Shown: piece by piece, positions 23,301 through 34,899 of the stretch
Layout: every line of letters starts with the position of its first letter
Position numbering within the stretch: the stretch's first letter is position 1
Source of the DNA: Limnanthes douglasii subsp. nivea
Lineage: Eukaryota; Streptophyta; Magnoliopsida; Brassicales; Limnanthaceae
NCBI GenBank assembly: GCA_036936605.1
Contig: JAUPFV010000002.1
Coordinates: 216,745,046-216,809,045, forward strand
Direction of reading: 5' to 3'
DNA: 64,000 nucleotides
The notes under the pieces: model-generated
The model's database searches: none
The model's input: only the letters and a program-made list of their open reading frames with translations
What the model was told of the DNA's origin: nothing
Made by a program: the position numbers and the translations under genes

Positions 23301-24187
23301 TAGATATTATTCCACTACCACGATTTGCCATCTGTCTGTAGGTTTAGGACTCACTAAGTTGCTTAGCTTCTGTGATATATGTGAACCTGAATCTTTTTTG
23401 CTTCTTTTATTTTACCATGACGATCTTGCTTGGCCTTCTTATAAGTTTTAGGTTTTAAAAGTACACATTGAGTTGAAAATCTTGGCATTAGTGTTTGAAA
23501 TGTTAATAGTGTTATATATGCAGTTATTATATTATTTATCACTACTTCATAATTTGCTCTGCTGCCTATAGTGCAAGACAACCAACCAACCAAACCTTTG
23601 GGTAGAGATTCATTGTAAATTCTTGTACTGATACTTAGCAATCTTTACGCCAATTGGTTGTATATCTTCTTTAGACTTGTAGTTTATGACAGGCTTGGAT
23701 GTATATCTTCTTTAGACATGTAGTTCATGACAGGCTTGTTGGTATAAAGTAAGTTCTTTTGACGTATATTGTTCGGCTTCATTTATTGTCAATATTTCCA
23801 GAACTTGGATTTGGGGGCGGAAAGGCAAAGTCTTTGTATGCAAGAGATGGCCATATGGGTCTTACGCTATATAGGTTTCCTGGTGACCAAGCAGGCTTGA
23901 AAGATGCTTTAGAATTGGCAGAGTACTTCGAGAAGAACAATCTGGGTCGCAAGAGTTGGTCCCGTGCTGAGCGATCCCTGTTAGGCAAGGATGACGAGAA
24001 AAACCCTAATATTGTGAAGATAGATGAGAGGACTGGAGAGAAAATAATGATATTATATGGTTACCTTGCAACTGCTGTGGATCTGGACAAGATCGATATC
24101 GAGTCAAAGAAGAAAGCCGTAATAGAGAGCCTAAGTGAATATAAGGGCGTAATCAAGAGCCTAAGCGAATACAAAGCGTCCAAATAG
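17400..24187 (+). CDS. XS-domain protein with N-terminal Pro/Asn-rich region and CCHH finger (3 exons)
   Basis: Exons are 17,400-18,358, 21,498-21,805 and 23,802-24,187, joined by GT-AG sites that keep frame (959 + 308 + 386 nt), giving 550 residues and a TAG stop. Residues 1-310 are low complexity: Ala/Ser, Asn/Ser, then Pro-rich, with scattered RRD and PPRFP blocks. A CCHH finger follows (Cys315, Cys318, His329, His334); exon 1 ends between its two halves. The XS domain runs from about 385 (DDLIMWPPMVIICNTKTG) to about 510, with LGFGGGKAKS and GHMGLTLYRFPGD. XS is an RNA-binding fold known from SGS3 and the IDN2/FDM proteins of small-RNA pathways; this protein lacks their coiled coil and XH domain, so its role is open. 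The ATG is the first in the open frame. Introns are 3.1 and 2.0 kb. It looks intact and is the only host gene here. Confidence 0.92.
18359..21497 (+). other. Intron 1 of the XS gene
   Basis: Starts GTTTGATG and ends ATAACCGCAG. Short open frames inside (for example 18,599-18,823 and 20,093-20,377) show no family and no splice support. The part 19,560-20,420 differs in composition; its strings ATATAGCAGTGCTAAAACA and CACTGACCTATAG recall non-autonomous DNA transposons, but no ends were found. Confidence 0.75.
23207..23397. repeat. Tandem duplication, 2 x 95 bp, in intron 2
   Basis: Both copies begin ATATTATTCCACTACCACG and run to GAACCTGAATCTTTTT. They differ at about three positions (for example GGACTGACT and GGACTCACT), so the duplication is young. 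Confidence 0.9.
23660..23741. repeat. Tandem duplication, 2 x 41 bp, in intron 2
   Basis: Both copies begin GTATATCTTCTTTAGAC and end GACAGGCTTG plus a few bases; two differences. It lies about 60 bp before exon 3. Confidence 0.85.
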
Positions 24188-24883
24188 TAGTTTTTTCAAA
24201 TACGTTTCATCCGGAGGTACTTTGTTGTATCCGTAAGTTGAATATAATTGTTTAATCTCTGATTCATTAAAAGATTTCTAGTTTATGTCCTTCAAGATGA
24301 TAAAAGATTTAGAGCGGTCTTTGGGAACACCTTTTCTGGTATTTAGAAATGTAGACCTTCAAGTCTATCTTGGTTTTGCATCTTTGGCTTGTTAAAGTTG
24401 GGTTTAACCTATAACTCTACAATCTTATATGAGTTCGAGCATGTCTACTGTTTTCTGCATCCGTAGAATTGTACTTGAGGTACATTGTATTTGTTATGTA
24501 TTACCCAGGTGTGAGCAGACAGATTTACTATTTATTTTACTTCGCATATAGTCTACTAGTTCTTATTTGTCTAGCACTTGACGAATTATTGTTTTTGGTA
24601 AGGTGCCCATGTTACAGTTTAGTAACTACGACTACCAGCACCAGTATTGTCCACTATTACACCAGGCAAACACAGGAGAACCATTATCATTCTTGTTTGA
24701 TTCTTGTTGGTCTTGATCTCTTGTTTCTTTCTAAGACAGGAATGAGGCTTTAGTGCTCTATTGGTCCCTCGTTTATTGATGTTTTAGAAATTAGTCCTAT
24801 GTCTAATGGATGAGTATCATCGTCTTAAACTTCGTTAGTTTTAGTTTACATGCATATTGTTCTATGGATATGCCTAAGAGTAT
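24188..24883. other. 3' flank of the XS gene
   Basis: The 3' untranslated region and terminator are expected here, but I see no clear poly-A signal of the AATAAA type close to the stop. A 94-codon frame at 24,469-24,753 has no recognisable domain and I do not call it. Confidence 0.4.
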
Positions 24884-25167
24884 TCCCAATAGAGTAGGTA
24901 TACGAGATTAGATAGCAAATTTGGAGATTATTTTCCAATTTTTTTCTTTCCAACCGATAATCTATTAGGCTAGTTATATTTAATAGCGTAATTTTAGGTA
25001 GGTATATTTAGAGTGGAAGTTACTCATTTTCTATAAAAAAAAATTCCACCTACTTAAATAAAAAAACTACTTTAATTATTCAATTGGATTATAAGATAAT
25101 CTAAAATTTTACGGTATCAAAATTTTAGGTATATTTACCAAATTTTTAGAGTAACTGTTGGGGATAA
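24884..25167. mobile_element. Possible small DNA transposon (MITE)
   Basis: The left part reads GAGTATTCCCAATAGAGTA. The complement of the right part reads TTATCCCCAACAGTTACTC. Both recall the GAGTATCCCCAACAGAG ends of common plant MITEs. The inside is AT-rich and non-coding. The match between the ends is imperfect and no target duplication was settled. Confidence 0.4.
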
Positions 25168-25536
25168 ATATAAAAATTTAGATTAATTTTTTTTTTATAT
25201 AAAAATTCAACTAAAATAAAATAATTGAAAGCGCTTATATTTTATATGGGTTTTTTATTGCAACGTGGTGATGTGTTGATGGTAGGATTCTTCGCTATAA
25301 TTTTGATTGGTGTCGCAATTAGGTCACCGAAAAGCACATGCTTTTTTTTCCAAATCTTTATTACAATATTTGATTTTAGTTTCACAAACTGACAAGACGT
25401 GTCTTAAATTTAAAGACATGCAATCAAATGGAATATTTCAATCTCTTGGTCCAACTGTCAACTTCTGTTCACCTACAAATTAAAAGGACACCTCATAGTG
25501 GAAGCAGTCATTCATAATTCCTTTTATTAAATATTA

Positions 25537-25781
25537 CTCCATCTGTCTCATTATATTAGTCGTTTAAAGTTTTTTCACCAAATTTAAGAAAAGTAATAAT
25601 GACTTTGAAAAAATAAAAGAAAATAAATTTGATTGGAGTTAATAACTTATACAGAAAGTTAACTATTTTATTGGTTGAAAGTGAAATACATGTAATAATG
25701 CTGCATTGGAAAACGAGAACGACATATATTATGAGAAAAAAAATCTCTTCTAGAAAGACACATATTATGAGACAGAGGGAG
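25537..25781 (-). mobile_element. Stowaway MITE (copy 1, 245 bp)
   Basis: Ends are CTCCATCTGTCTCATTATAT and, on the complement, CTCCCTCTGTCTCATAATAT, flanked on both sides by TA, as for Tc1/mariner-derived Stowaway elements. The inside matches the copy at 54,191-54,408 in the opposite direction (shared strings AAAGTAATAATGACTTTGAA and ATTGGTTGAAAGTG). It is non-autonomous and non-coding. Confidence 0.9.
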
Positions 25782-26093
25782 TAATATTTTAGAGATGATT
25801 AAAACTGTCAATAATAATTTGAATCTTTAAATTCATTAAAAGCAGCTTAGATACGTAAGATCAATTAGTAATGTTTGATTATAAAAACTAAAAAAAAAAA
25901 TCATCCAATTGAGTTTTATTTTTTTTTTAAATTAAAATTTGAAGTGATTTAGGTAGGAAGATTGTATAGGCTTCCATTTTATTTTGAGATTCTCTAATAT
26001 TCAAGAAACCATGACGTCTGCTCCAATAAACCATTGATGTGAGCTCAAAGATGATTTTTATCTACTGATTGTTTATTTTCGTCGCTGCTTCCA

Positions 26094-27241
26094 TGAATAC
26101 TAGGAGCAAAGTGTTTTCTTTTGACGAAGAGTATCCCACTCTTCACTCTGAAGCCAACATCGATAACAGAATCAATCTAGAAAAAAAATCTTACGTTGAT
26201 TCAGTTAAGTAACAAATTGACTCAAGCATTGTTGAGTATATACCTGAATCTGTGAATGAGAAAGAAGATCATGTTTCCATTCAATTCGGTCAAGAAACGA
26301 AGGATTTGCTATTGAAAAAAGTTAGAACAACTCTTATCGGAAAATTCACCAATGGGATTCCAAAGAATGATGTTCTTGAGCATTTCTCCTCTTTATTCAA
26401 GTTCAATGGTTGTTATAACTGGAGAAAATAGGATTCACACCACATTTTAATAGAATTTGACCTAAAGATTGACGTTATCAAGTTATGGCAGAAGTCTGTT
26501 TGGAATGACGATGGTGTTGTTATGAGGATTTTAAGGTGGTGGTCTGGTTTTAATGAAAAAAAAGAGAGCCTCATGGCTCTGGTTTGGGTGAGAATTCAGA
26601 GGCTTCCTGAATTCATGTATAATGAAGGTCTTCTTCATTGTATTGGGGAATCACTGGGTATGCGATATAAAATGGAATGTCCTGTCGATAACAGAGCTTA
26701 TGGGAACATTGCATTTGCTTTAATCGAACTGGATATCTCAAAGAAACTTCATAACAAATTATGGGTTGGTTTCGGTTTAAACGATGGCTGTTGGCTTAAC
26801 TTGAGTTATAAAAACTTGCCTTCATACTGTTTTCATTGTAATCATATTGCGCATTGCTTAAAAGACTGTAACAAGATCAAGAAAGTGGAGACAAATGGAA
26901 AGATAGACATAACAGAAGGGAAAACTGATAACATTGATTCAGCCAAGAACAATCAGGTTCAAATTGTTGAAGAACATACTCCTCATACAACTTTTCAAGT
27001 TAATCTGAGTAAAAACACAAATGTTTCTATGCTTAAATCTAGAGAAATAGATGAAACTATACATCAATTGAAACAGACTCATGATATGAATATTAATGAA
27101 GGAATGAAAGAGCTTGAAACAAGGTCTCCTGATCCTGAAAATGGAGGCAGTGGCCCTATATCTCCTGTAAGGAATAACATGGATCATGATCTTCTCGATC
27201 ATGGCTTCAAATCAGTATTGAAAAAGAAGTTATCATTGTAA
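26094..27241 (+). pseudogene. LINE B ORF1: gag with DUF4283-like region and CCHC knuckle
   Basis: The ATG at 26,094 opens MNTRSKVFSFDEEYPTLHSE. Stops at about 26,208 and 26,430 break the frame, which then stays open to 27,241. The middle (KFTNGIPKNDVLEHFSSLF, SVWNDDGVVMRILRWWSGF, VWVRIQRLPEFMY) follows the DUF4283 pattern. A complete CCHC zinc knuckle is visible (CFHCNHIAHCLKDC) at about 26,828-26,869. The tail is charged and lacks domains. In this family the protein packages the element RNA. ORF2 begins 93 bp downstream. Confidence 0.8.
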
Positions 27242-27334
27242 AGAAACACAAGAAGCAAAGTAAAGTTATTATAAGGTCTTTGAAATATTCAAGAACCAAA
27301 AACAGATACAAATCTCTATCTGATAATGATAAAG

Positions 27335-30179
27335 ATGCTTAACTGGAATGCTCGTGGCATCAGTAATATTCTTACAATGCGTAGGCTGATTTCCATTGTT
27401 AAGAAGGACCGTGTAAAGATTCTTGTAATACAATAACCTATGACATCTTTAAATAAGATAAATAATTTTGTTATAAATTTGGGTTTTGATAACTTCACAT
27501 CAAACTGTTCTAATAAAATATGGATTTTTTGGACCGTTGATTCTAGTATTAATATCATTGCTAATACAGATCAGTGTTTGGATTTGAATGTTACTTATTC
27601 TAACATTGATAAACCTTTCTTTCTTTCTGTGGTTTATGCTTTGAGTCAGAGAAGTCAAAGGCTTAGTCTTTGGGAGATGTTTAGGAATGAAGTTATCACT
27701 GATAGTTGTTGGATCACTATGGGGGATTTTAACATTATTACTAATTCTGGGGAGCAGATAGGATGTTCCACTATTAATCATAATGGCATGGAATATTTTT
27801 TGGATATGATCAGAGATTGCAGGTTAGAGGATACAGGGTATATTGGGCACAAGTTTACTTGGAAAAGAGGGACTAGATGGAAAAGGTTGGACAAAGTCTT
27901 GGTTAACAATGTTTGGGCTGAAAAATACTATACTCAGGTTCATCACATGGTCAGAACTTGTTCTGATCATGCTCCCCTGCTTGTTATTGCTAATCAAAAC
28001 AACTCAAACAATTTTCAGTGCAAAAAGACTTTTAAATTCATGAACATGTGGACCAACCATGATTCCTTTCTTTCTCTTGTGAGTCAGAATTGGAATCTTA
28101 AATGCAATGGTGGCCCAAATGAAGTTTTTTGGTTAAAATTAAAAAGACTCAAGAAATGTTTAAAGGATTGGAATACTAACCAGTTTGGGAATGTTTTCAG
28201 TAAGTTGAATGAAACTGAAAAGCAAGTTGAGGCCATGGAAAAGATCCATATGCTGCAAAACAATAATATTTCAAAGTGTAATCTTAATAAAGCTGTTAGT
28301 TTACATATTAAAGATCTTAGGAATGAGGAAGAGTTTTGGAAGCAGAAGTGTTATACCTTTTGGCTTAAATATATCGACCGTAACAGGAAAGTCTTCTATG
28401 ATTTTGCTGAAAAGAAGAAAAGAGGAAATGTTATTCATGGCATCTATGTTAACAACAAATGGATCAATGAAGCTGATTGCATTGGCAAGTTAGCTGAGGA
28501 GTATTTCAAAGAAGTGTTACCACTAATCCTTACAAAGACCTTACTGAGGAGAAATCTAATATGCAGGACAATATGTTTAATCTTATTCCTAAGCTCATAA
28601 CTGAGGATGATAATAATATGATTCTTAATTTTGCTAGTGAAGAAGAAATTTGGCAAACCATCAATACCATGAGCAAAGATAGTGCTGCTGGCATTGATGG
28701 TTACAATATTACTTTCTATATCTCTTGTTGGTCTATTATATAAAAAACGATTTATGTATAGCTATTAATTCTTACCTTAATGGGCACCATATCCCTTCTT
28801 GTATTTTTGACACTAGGATCTGTCTGATACCCAAAAATGGTCATCCTGTTAAATGGAGCAACTATAGGCCTATTAGCATGCGCTTCATTATGAACAGAAT
28901 GTTATCAAAGTTACTTAACACTAGACTTGCCAATATCCTGCCAAAAATTATTTCCAAAAATCAATCTGTTTTTCTTAAAGGCAGAAATATTCACGAAAAT
29001 ATATTAATAGCTAGAGAGATGCTCCATGAAATTAACAGAAAGACTAAAAAATGCAATATGTTCATTAAGTTAGACACGTCGAAGGCCTTTGACAGATTAT
29101 CTTTTCCTTTTATTGTTAAGTTTCTCAATTCTTTTGGTTTTTCTAAGGAGGTGGTTAGTCTAATTAGTAGAATGATTATGAATGTTAATATGTTTATTTT
29201 ACTAAATGGAAGAATTTTTGGTTATTTTAAGAGCAAAAGATGCTTGAGACATGGTGATCCTCTGTCTACAAGCCTCTTTATCATTGGGGAAGGTTCTTAT
29301 TTCGTGGGCTTAACAATATGTTCAATAATAACAGAGAAATGATATATACATCTAGAACTAAATTGACTATTCCTTGTATTGGTTTTGCTGATGATATTTT
29401 AATTTTTATAAATGCTCTTAAGACTTCTATTACAAAGCTGAGTTGTTTCCTAGACAAATATCAGACTATTTCAGGGAAATCTATCAACAAGGAGAAGACT
29501 AAAGTGATTCTGTCCAGCAACACTCATCAAACCAAAGTTACCAGTTTATCTATTCAAACAGGTTTTTCTATTGAAAATCTTCTTACTACTTACTTAGGAA
29601 TCAATCTAAACAAGAACAATAAGTCTAACAATTTAAATTCCATGTTGGATAAGATAAATGCTAAGATCGATGCTTGTAATTCTAAATCCTTTTCTTTTGG
29701 GGGTAGACTCTGTCTAATTACTTATGTTCTTATGCATATACCAATTTATTGGATGCATAACACTACTATTCCTAATTGTGTTATTAGCAAAATTGAAAAA
29801 AAAAAATCACTAAAATTTCTCTGAAGGAGCAAATTTAATGAGGCTACAATTCATTGGTCTGCTTGGAAAAGGCTCTGCAAGCCTTTTGGTGAGGGAGGAC
29901 TGAATATAAGAAGTTTTTTCTGATATTCAGTCGGTTCTTTCTCAAAAATTATGGTTTAATTTCAGGAAAAATACCAGTTTATGGTCCAATGTTATGAATG
30001 ACATTTACATTTCTAATTGTCACCCCTTAGTTGCTAACACTACAAGTTCTTTAGTGTGGAAAAGGCTTGTAGGCATCAAGTTTCAAGCTGCATCTAACAT
30101 GAGGTGGATTCTTGGGAAAGGAGACATTGATTTTTGGAGGGATGACTGGCACAATAGTCCTCCTATTATTGATAGCAGT
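27335..30179 (+). pseudogene. LINE B ORF2, 5' part: endonuclease and reverse transcriptase
   Basis: MLNWNARGISNILTMRRL at 27,335 is the usual start of the plant L1 endonuclease. The motifs WITMGDFNIITNSGEQIGC and CSDHAPLLVIAN contain its Asp, Asn and His. The frame changes near 28,520 and 28,740. RT follows: YRPISMRFIMNRMLSKLL, FIKLDTSKAFDRLSFPF, then GFADDILIF with the catalytic Asp pair (about 29,385), in a third frame. After it come TYLGINLNKNN and the thumb region. The zf-RVT part begins (RWILGKGDIDFWRDDW) and is cut at 30,179 by the gypsy element. About six breaks in total; the enzyme would have nicked DNA and copied the element RNA in place. Confidence 0.85.
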
Positions 30180-30599
30180 TGGTGAGGTTTATTTTCGTCT
30201 GAGGGTAAGTTTGTAATTTCTGTTTAGAGTTTTGTGGAGTTTTGTGAGTATTTAATGTTTGGGTAGAATGTAGAGGGAGAATTCAGCTGCCTCGTTGTAT
30301 TTCATTTTCATTACCCTCATTTAATGTTGGTGGTTGAGTATTTATACCCTCACATTTGGGCCTTATGAGCTTTTGGGTCGTGTTTAATAGATTCGGGTCG
30401 AGTTTAAAGACCCATTAGTTTTAAGTAAGTAAATAGGCAGCTTAGTCAAAAACTGATTAGTGTTTTAAGTACTTTAGTTCTGTTCGGATAGTTCAATGGA
30501 TGATGTTGTCCGAACTGCCCCTGTCCGGTAAGGTGGACATTGTCCGAATTTACCCTGTCCGGTTCCCATAAAAGGTGGTGACAGAATCCAGACTCATCA
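30180..30599 (-). repeat. Gypsy 3' LTR
   Basis: 420 bp, plus strand TGGTGAGG...ACTCATCA. Copies of the CGGACAG / CTGTCCGG motif stand near one end (CCCCTGTCCGG, CCCTGTCCGGTTCCC). Aligned by eye to the other LTR it differs at about 22 sites, about 5 percent. Confidence 0.92.
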
Positions 30600-31040
30600 G
30601 TAGCCCATATTTTAGGTGGTGCTAAAAAACCTTTGGCAAGACCTAGAAAACTGCCTATTGCTGGTGACAGTTACATCCGGACAGGTCCTTCGAACTGTGT
30701 TACAGCTTTACCCAGACTGAAAAAAGTTCTTGAAACCTAAACGGTTTCTTGCAAGAGTTTGTGGGACACGTGTCTCTCTCTGGTTCGTTACTTTAGCCGT
30801 TTTCACCTAGAATTTCGCTCCCACCTTCTCCAAAAAGTAACCTCTTCATTTAATGAAGATGACATCAGCGTCGTTCCCTAATTTGCAATCCTTTCGAATT
30901 CTCCTAGGTATCAAAGCACCTTTTTAGGTGTTTACTATCAAAGCACCTTTTTAGGTGTTTACCATCATCTTCATACTTACTTTGCTAAATTTCAGAGCTT
31001 TCTCTCTCAAACACAAATTCTTCTTTTTGGTTGTGAGTTT
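30600..31040. other. Leader between the 3' LTR and the antisense ORF
   Basis: Non-coding. A 26-bp tandem duplication occurs at 30,911-30,962 (TATCAAAGCACCTTTTTAGG repeated). This stretch would act as the leader of the plus-strand ORF and also hold the polypurine tract of the element, which I could not fix. Confidence 0.5.
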
Positions 31041-32728
31041 ATGTTCACAGCTAGGAACACTTTAATCAAAGGCGGGTGGCTTAATCTATCAGAGCTAGAA
31101 AAGGCACAAAAAGTTGAATGGGAAAGGCGCATTGCTGCAGGCCTACCTACTTCCCATGTCGACAAACCAGAAATTCCAAACACAGAGCCTGACCAGGGCT
31201 CTTCTTCAACCAGGAGCGTTAAACCAAGGAGATTGTTTCAAACCAATCTTTCACTAATTGTTTCAGGCTCGTCGGTTCAGGAATCAGAGCCCACTGTTGA
31301 ACCAGGGCAAGAAGCTACCAGTTTCAAGAAGCCTTCCCCATTTATCGCCATGGGATTAGATGCAGATGTATCTCCCAATAAACTAGTTGATCGGAGGAGA
31401 GGTCGCCTGGTAAAAAGGTAGGCTAAAAAAGGCACACCTTCCAAGTCAGAGGTCAAGGGCAGTGACAAGGGGTCAGAGGCACCCATGAAAATACATAAGG
31501 ATAAGCTGTCCGGACCGGAGGCATCTATCTCAAGTCTCCGAAAAAAAACTACCACATCTGAGCCCCAGCCGGAGACCAGAGTTCAAGTGACCAGTAAAAC
31601 CCAACAATCCGGAGGGCATACAGAGCCAATCTCTAACTCACCTCACCCAAAAACAACCGAAAATCCCTCCTCAGTAATGTAATAAGTATTGGTGAGGGAG
31701 GACAGGAAGGCCAAGAAGAAAAAGACCTCCAGGGGTGATGAACTTTCTCTCCGGCCTTCGGAGCCCTTCCCTCCTGTTGACCCTACTGATCCAACAAGAG
31801 CAGAAGAGATCCCCGGTGACTTTCAAACCGATGAGGTTAGAGGAGGAGACATTAGCATCGACGGTGTCGACATTACAGGGCTTGACGGAGTTGGTGACTA
31901 TTTTGCAAACCTTCCCAGAGATGACTTTGCTGGGCCCTACCTCCCTCCGAGCACTTCGAACACCGTTACCTTCAATGGTAAAACTTTCACCATTTCAAGT
32001 GAAAAAGACGTTATAACTCACTCTATATTGAGTAATATTCAGCCAGTGCTGGTTCTGGAGAAACAAGTGCGAGGTCAGTCAGCAATCATTACTGCCCTTA
32101 ATTCTGACAAGGAGACACTGTCCAATGACCTCTTCACTGCCACCCAAAATGCTGATGTTCTGAAGAGAGAAAATGAGGAGTTAAAGAAGAACCAGGAGGG
32201 TTGGGCCACAAAGGTAGCTACCCTAGAAGATACTATCAAAGACCTCCGGGTGAAGCAGTCCGGGTTGGAGAAAGATCTCTCCTCTTCGAAAGAGGAGATA
32301 AAGGCCAAAGACCAAGTCATTCACACTTTGACCAACGACAAGATCACACTCAAAGACTCGGTGTCCAAGGCTGCAGAGGAGAAAGCTAATCTGCTAAGGG
32401 AGCAAGAGGAAAAAATCCAAGCCAAGATTGATGCTTATGCCAACAATGTGATAGATACTCAGGAGAAATGTATGCCAAGGTGAAGTCGGACATGGTCCTA
32501 CTCTTTCATGAGAAGTTTCCGAAAAAGAATATGGGAGACTTATGGACTTTTGTAGAGTATCCAGACCTTCCCTTCCATACAATGGCTGAGGGTGACAGGT
32601 TTGATGTCTCCAGTGCATCTTCATCCGATGAAGAAGAAAACACCGGGGAGAGTCCAGGTGAGGAGAATGATGACCTTAAGAAGAAGAAAACAAGTGAGGC
32701 TGAGCCGTCTTCAAAGGCTCAGTCTTAG
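31041..32728 (+). pseudogene. Antisense extra ORF of the gypsy element, copy 1 (coiled-coil protein)
   Basis: Plus-strand frame opening MFTARNTLIKGGWLNLSELE, opposite to gag-pol. Its first third is rich in Ser, Pro, Lys and Thr. The middle has DISIDGVDITGLDGVGDYFA and a conserved-looking YLPPSTSNTVTFNGKTF. About 130 residues of predicted coiled coil follow (SAIITALNSDKETLSNDL to EEKIQAKIDAYANN), then MYAKVKSDMVLLFHEKF and an acidic-basic tail. Stops occur near 31,420 and 31,680, and the frame changes near 32,465. Tat elements of other plants carry extra ORFs in this place and direction; their function is not established. I recognise no enzyme domain. Confidence 0.7.
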
Positions 32729-32764
32729 AATATCAATTATCTTTTACCTTTTGTTTTGATTGAA

Positions 32765-32882
32765 CTAAAGTCCTTGGAAGGCCAAGGCATTTTTGTAACT
32801 GTGTCTGGTGTTTAAGCGGATAGATCTTTTTGCTTTGATTGACAATTTTAAAGTCCTTGGATGGCCAAGGCACTTTGTTCGT
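32765..32882. repeat. Short direct repeat between the two antisense ORF copies
   Basis: TAAAGTCCTTGGAAGGCCAA and TAAAGTCCTTGGATGGCCAA stand about 86 bp apart in the 3' region of copy 1. The remaining 32,730-33,050 is non-coding. Confidence 0.7.
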
Positions 32883-33049
32883 TTTAATGAGTATGTTTAC
32901 TTTGCACAATTCTTGCATTCTTTCATAGTTTTTCAATTTTGGTGGATAATGTTTAAACAACCCTTAGTTATTTCATAAACATCTTAAAGTGAGAGTGTTT
33001 AAATTCTCCGATGACAAATGTTCAAGTAGTCATCACACTTTTAATTCAC

Positions 33050-33850
33050 CAGTATTGATGGTGTCGACATTACATGGCTTGAGGGACTTGGTGACTACTT
33101 TGAAAACCTCCCCAGAGACGACTTCGCTGGGCCCTACCTCCCTCCAAGCACTTCGAACACTGTTACCTTCAATGGTAAGTCTTTCACCGTTTCAAGTGAA
33201 AGAGATGTTATAACTCACTCTATATTGAGTAATGTTCATCCAGTGTTGGTTCTGGAGAAACAAGTGCGAGGTCAGTCAGCAATCATTACTGCACTTAATT
33301 CTGACAAGGAGAGATTGTCCGGAGACCTCCTTATTACCAACCAAAACGTTGATGTTTTGAAGAGAGAAAACGAGGAGTTAAAGAAGAACCAGGAGGGTTG
33401 GGTTACAAAGGTAGCTGCTCTAGAAGATACTATTAAAGGCCTCCGGGAAAAGCAGTCCGGGTTGGAGAAAGATCTCACCTCTTCAAAAGAGGAGATGAGG
33501 GCCAAGGAGCAAGTCATTCATACTTTGACCAATGACAAGATCGCACTCGAGGACTCGGTGTCCAAGGCTACAGAGGAAAAAGCTGATCTGTTAAGGGAGC
33601 AAGAGGCAAAAATCCAGGCCAAGATTGATGCTTATGCCAAAAATGTGATAGATACCCATGAATGTGATAGATACCCATGAAGAGATGTATGCCAAAGTGA
33701 AGTCGGACATGGTCTTGCTCTTTCACGAAAAGTTCCCAAAGAGGAATCTGGGAGATTTGTGGACTTATGTAGAGTACGAAGACCTTCCCTTCCACACTAT
33801 GGCTGAGGGTGACAGGTTTGATTTCCCCAGTGCATCCTCATCCGATGAAT
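33050..33850 (+). pseudogene. Antisense extra ORF, copy 2 (partial duplicate)
   Basis: It repeats positions 31,857-32,630 of copy 1 at roughly 88 percent protein identity by eye: the GVDIT block, the coiled coil and the MYAKVKSDMVLLFHEKF tail. It lacks the N-terminal third and ends at SSDE, where the sequence passes directly into the complement of integrase. A small 18-bp tandem duplication (GATACCCATGAATGTGATA...) breaks the frame near 33,660. Confidence 0.75.
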
Positions 33851-34827
33851 GGGGTCCTTCCCAAGTTGGGGCTAGTTTCTCGAGCATCTTCTCTTTAGTG
33901 TGTATGAAGACTTTCCTTAACACCTTGTCCCCCAGCTGAAAATCTCTTCTTTTAACTTTGGAAGAAAAACTGCTTCTCAACAAACCTTGATAGTGCACAA
34001 CTCTAAGGTGTGCCTTAACTCTTCTTTCCTCTATCAAATCAAGTTGACCTCGGATAGCCCCCTCATTAGCGTGTTCGGAGAAATTATGAATTTGAAATGA
34101 AGGGAGAGTTGCTTCTATGGGAGCTATGGCATCCATCCCAAAGACCAAAGCAAAAGGTGACTCTTGTGTTGCAGCCCCAGGTGTAGTCCGGTAGGCCCAC
34201 AAAACCTCTTGTAAATAACTAGGCCATTTTTCAGCAGTCCCTTCTAATTTTTCCTTCAAACCGGACAGTATAGTTTTGTTCGCCAGTTCAACCTGACCAT
34301 TTGCTTGTGGGTGGAAAGGTGAAGAGAAACAATGTTGTATACCTCTAGAGGCACATAAACTCTCCATTTCCTTGATGTCGAACTGTGGACCATTGTCTGT
34401 TGTTATCTTTTGTGGAATGCCAAATCTGCAACAGATATTGGATAAAATGAATTTTATGACAGCTTTGGATGTTGTACCTGCCAGTGGGGCTGCTTCGATC
34501 CACTTCGAAAAATAGTCAATAGCCACAATTATTGTTCTGCGCCCTCCGGACGCCATAGGTAGAAGTCCCACCAAGTCCAGCCTATCGAGCAAATGGTATA
34601 AGCTCAGAAATTGACTCTAACGGGGTGGCTGGAACATGAATTTCGCTGCTATATCTCTGGCATGGGTTACACCTTCTCACCAGCTCCTTAGCATCTTGCA
34701 TTATAGTGCGCCAATAATAACCAGCCAACAAAACTCTCCTTGTTAGAGCCCTAAATCCACAGTGAGTTGATCCCTCACCATCATGCAATTCGGAGAGCAC
34801 CATTTGAGATTCATCATCCCCAAACAT
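33848..34827 (-). pseudogene. Gypsy integrase, C-terminally truncated
   Basis: Minus strand. The zinc-binding region (GEGSTHCGFRALTRRVLL, then RCNPCQRYS) precedes the catalytic core. The core contains IIVAIDYFSKWIEAAPL with the first Asp, TTDNGPQFD with the second, and QANGQVELANKTILSGLK with the Glu. The C-terminal part ends at KLAPTWEGP, where the GPY/F module should begin; after that the sequence is the complement of the antisense ORF duplicate. A frame change at about 34,590 lies between zinc finger and core. The enzyme joins element DNA to the genome; this copy lacks its C-terminus. Confidence 0.85.
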
Positions 34828-34899
34828 CGTAAGAGGGGTTTACTGTAAGACTTCTTATAAAGAACATCTCTTAGTATGATAAAACCACGAGCCGTGTAC

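Larger units (their letters stand above)
21806..23801 (+). other. Intron 2 of the XS gene
   Basis: Starts GTATACAATC and ends TATTTCCAG. It carries two local tandem duplications near its 3' end, annotated separately, and otherwise no recognised element. Confidence 0.8.

Noticed and set aside
24469..24753. 94-codon frame after the XS gene
   Set aside because: Starts from a random ATG in 3' flank; hydrophobic only because the DNA is T-rich.
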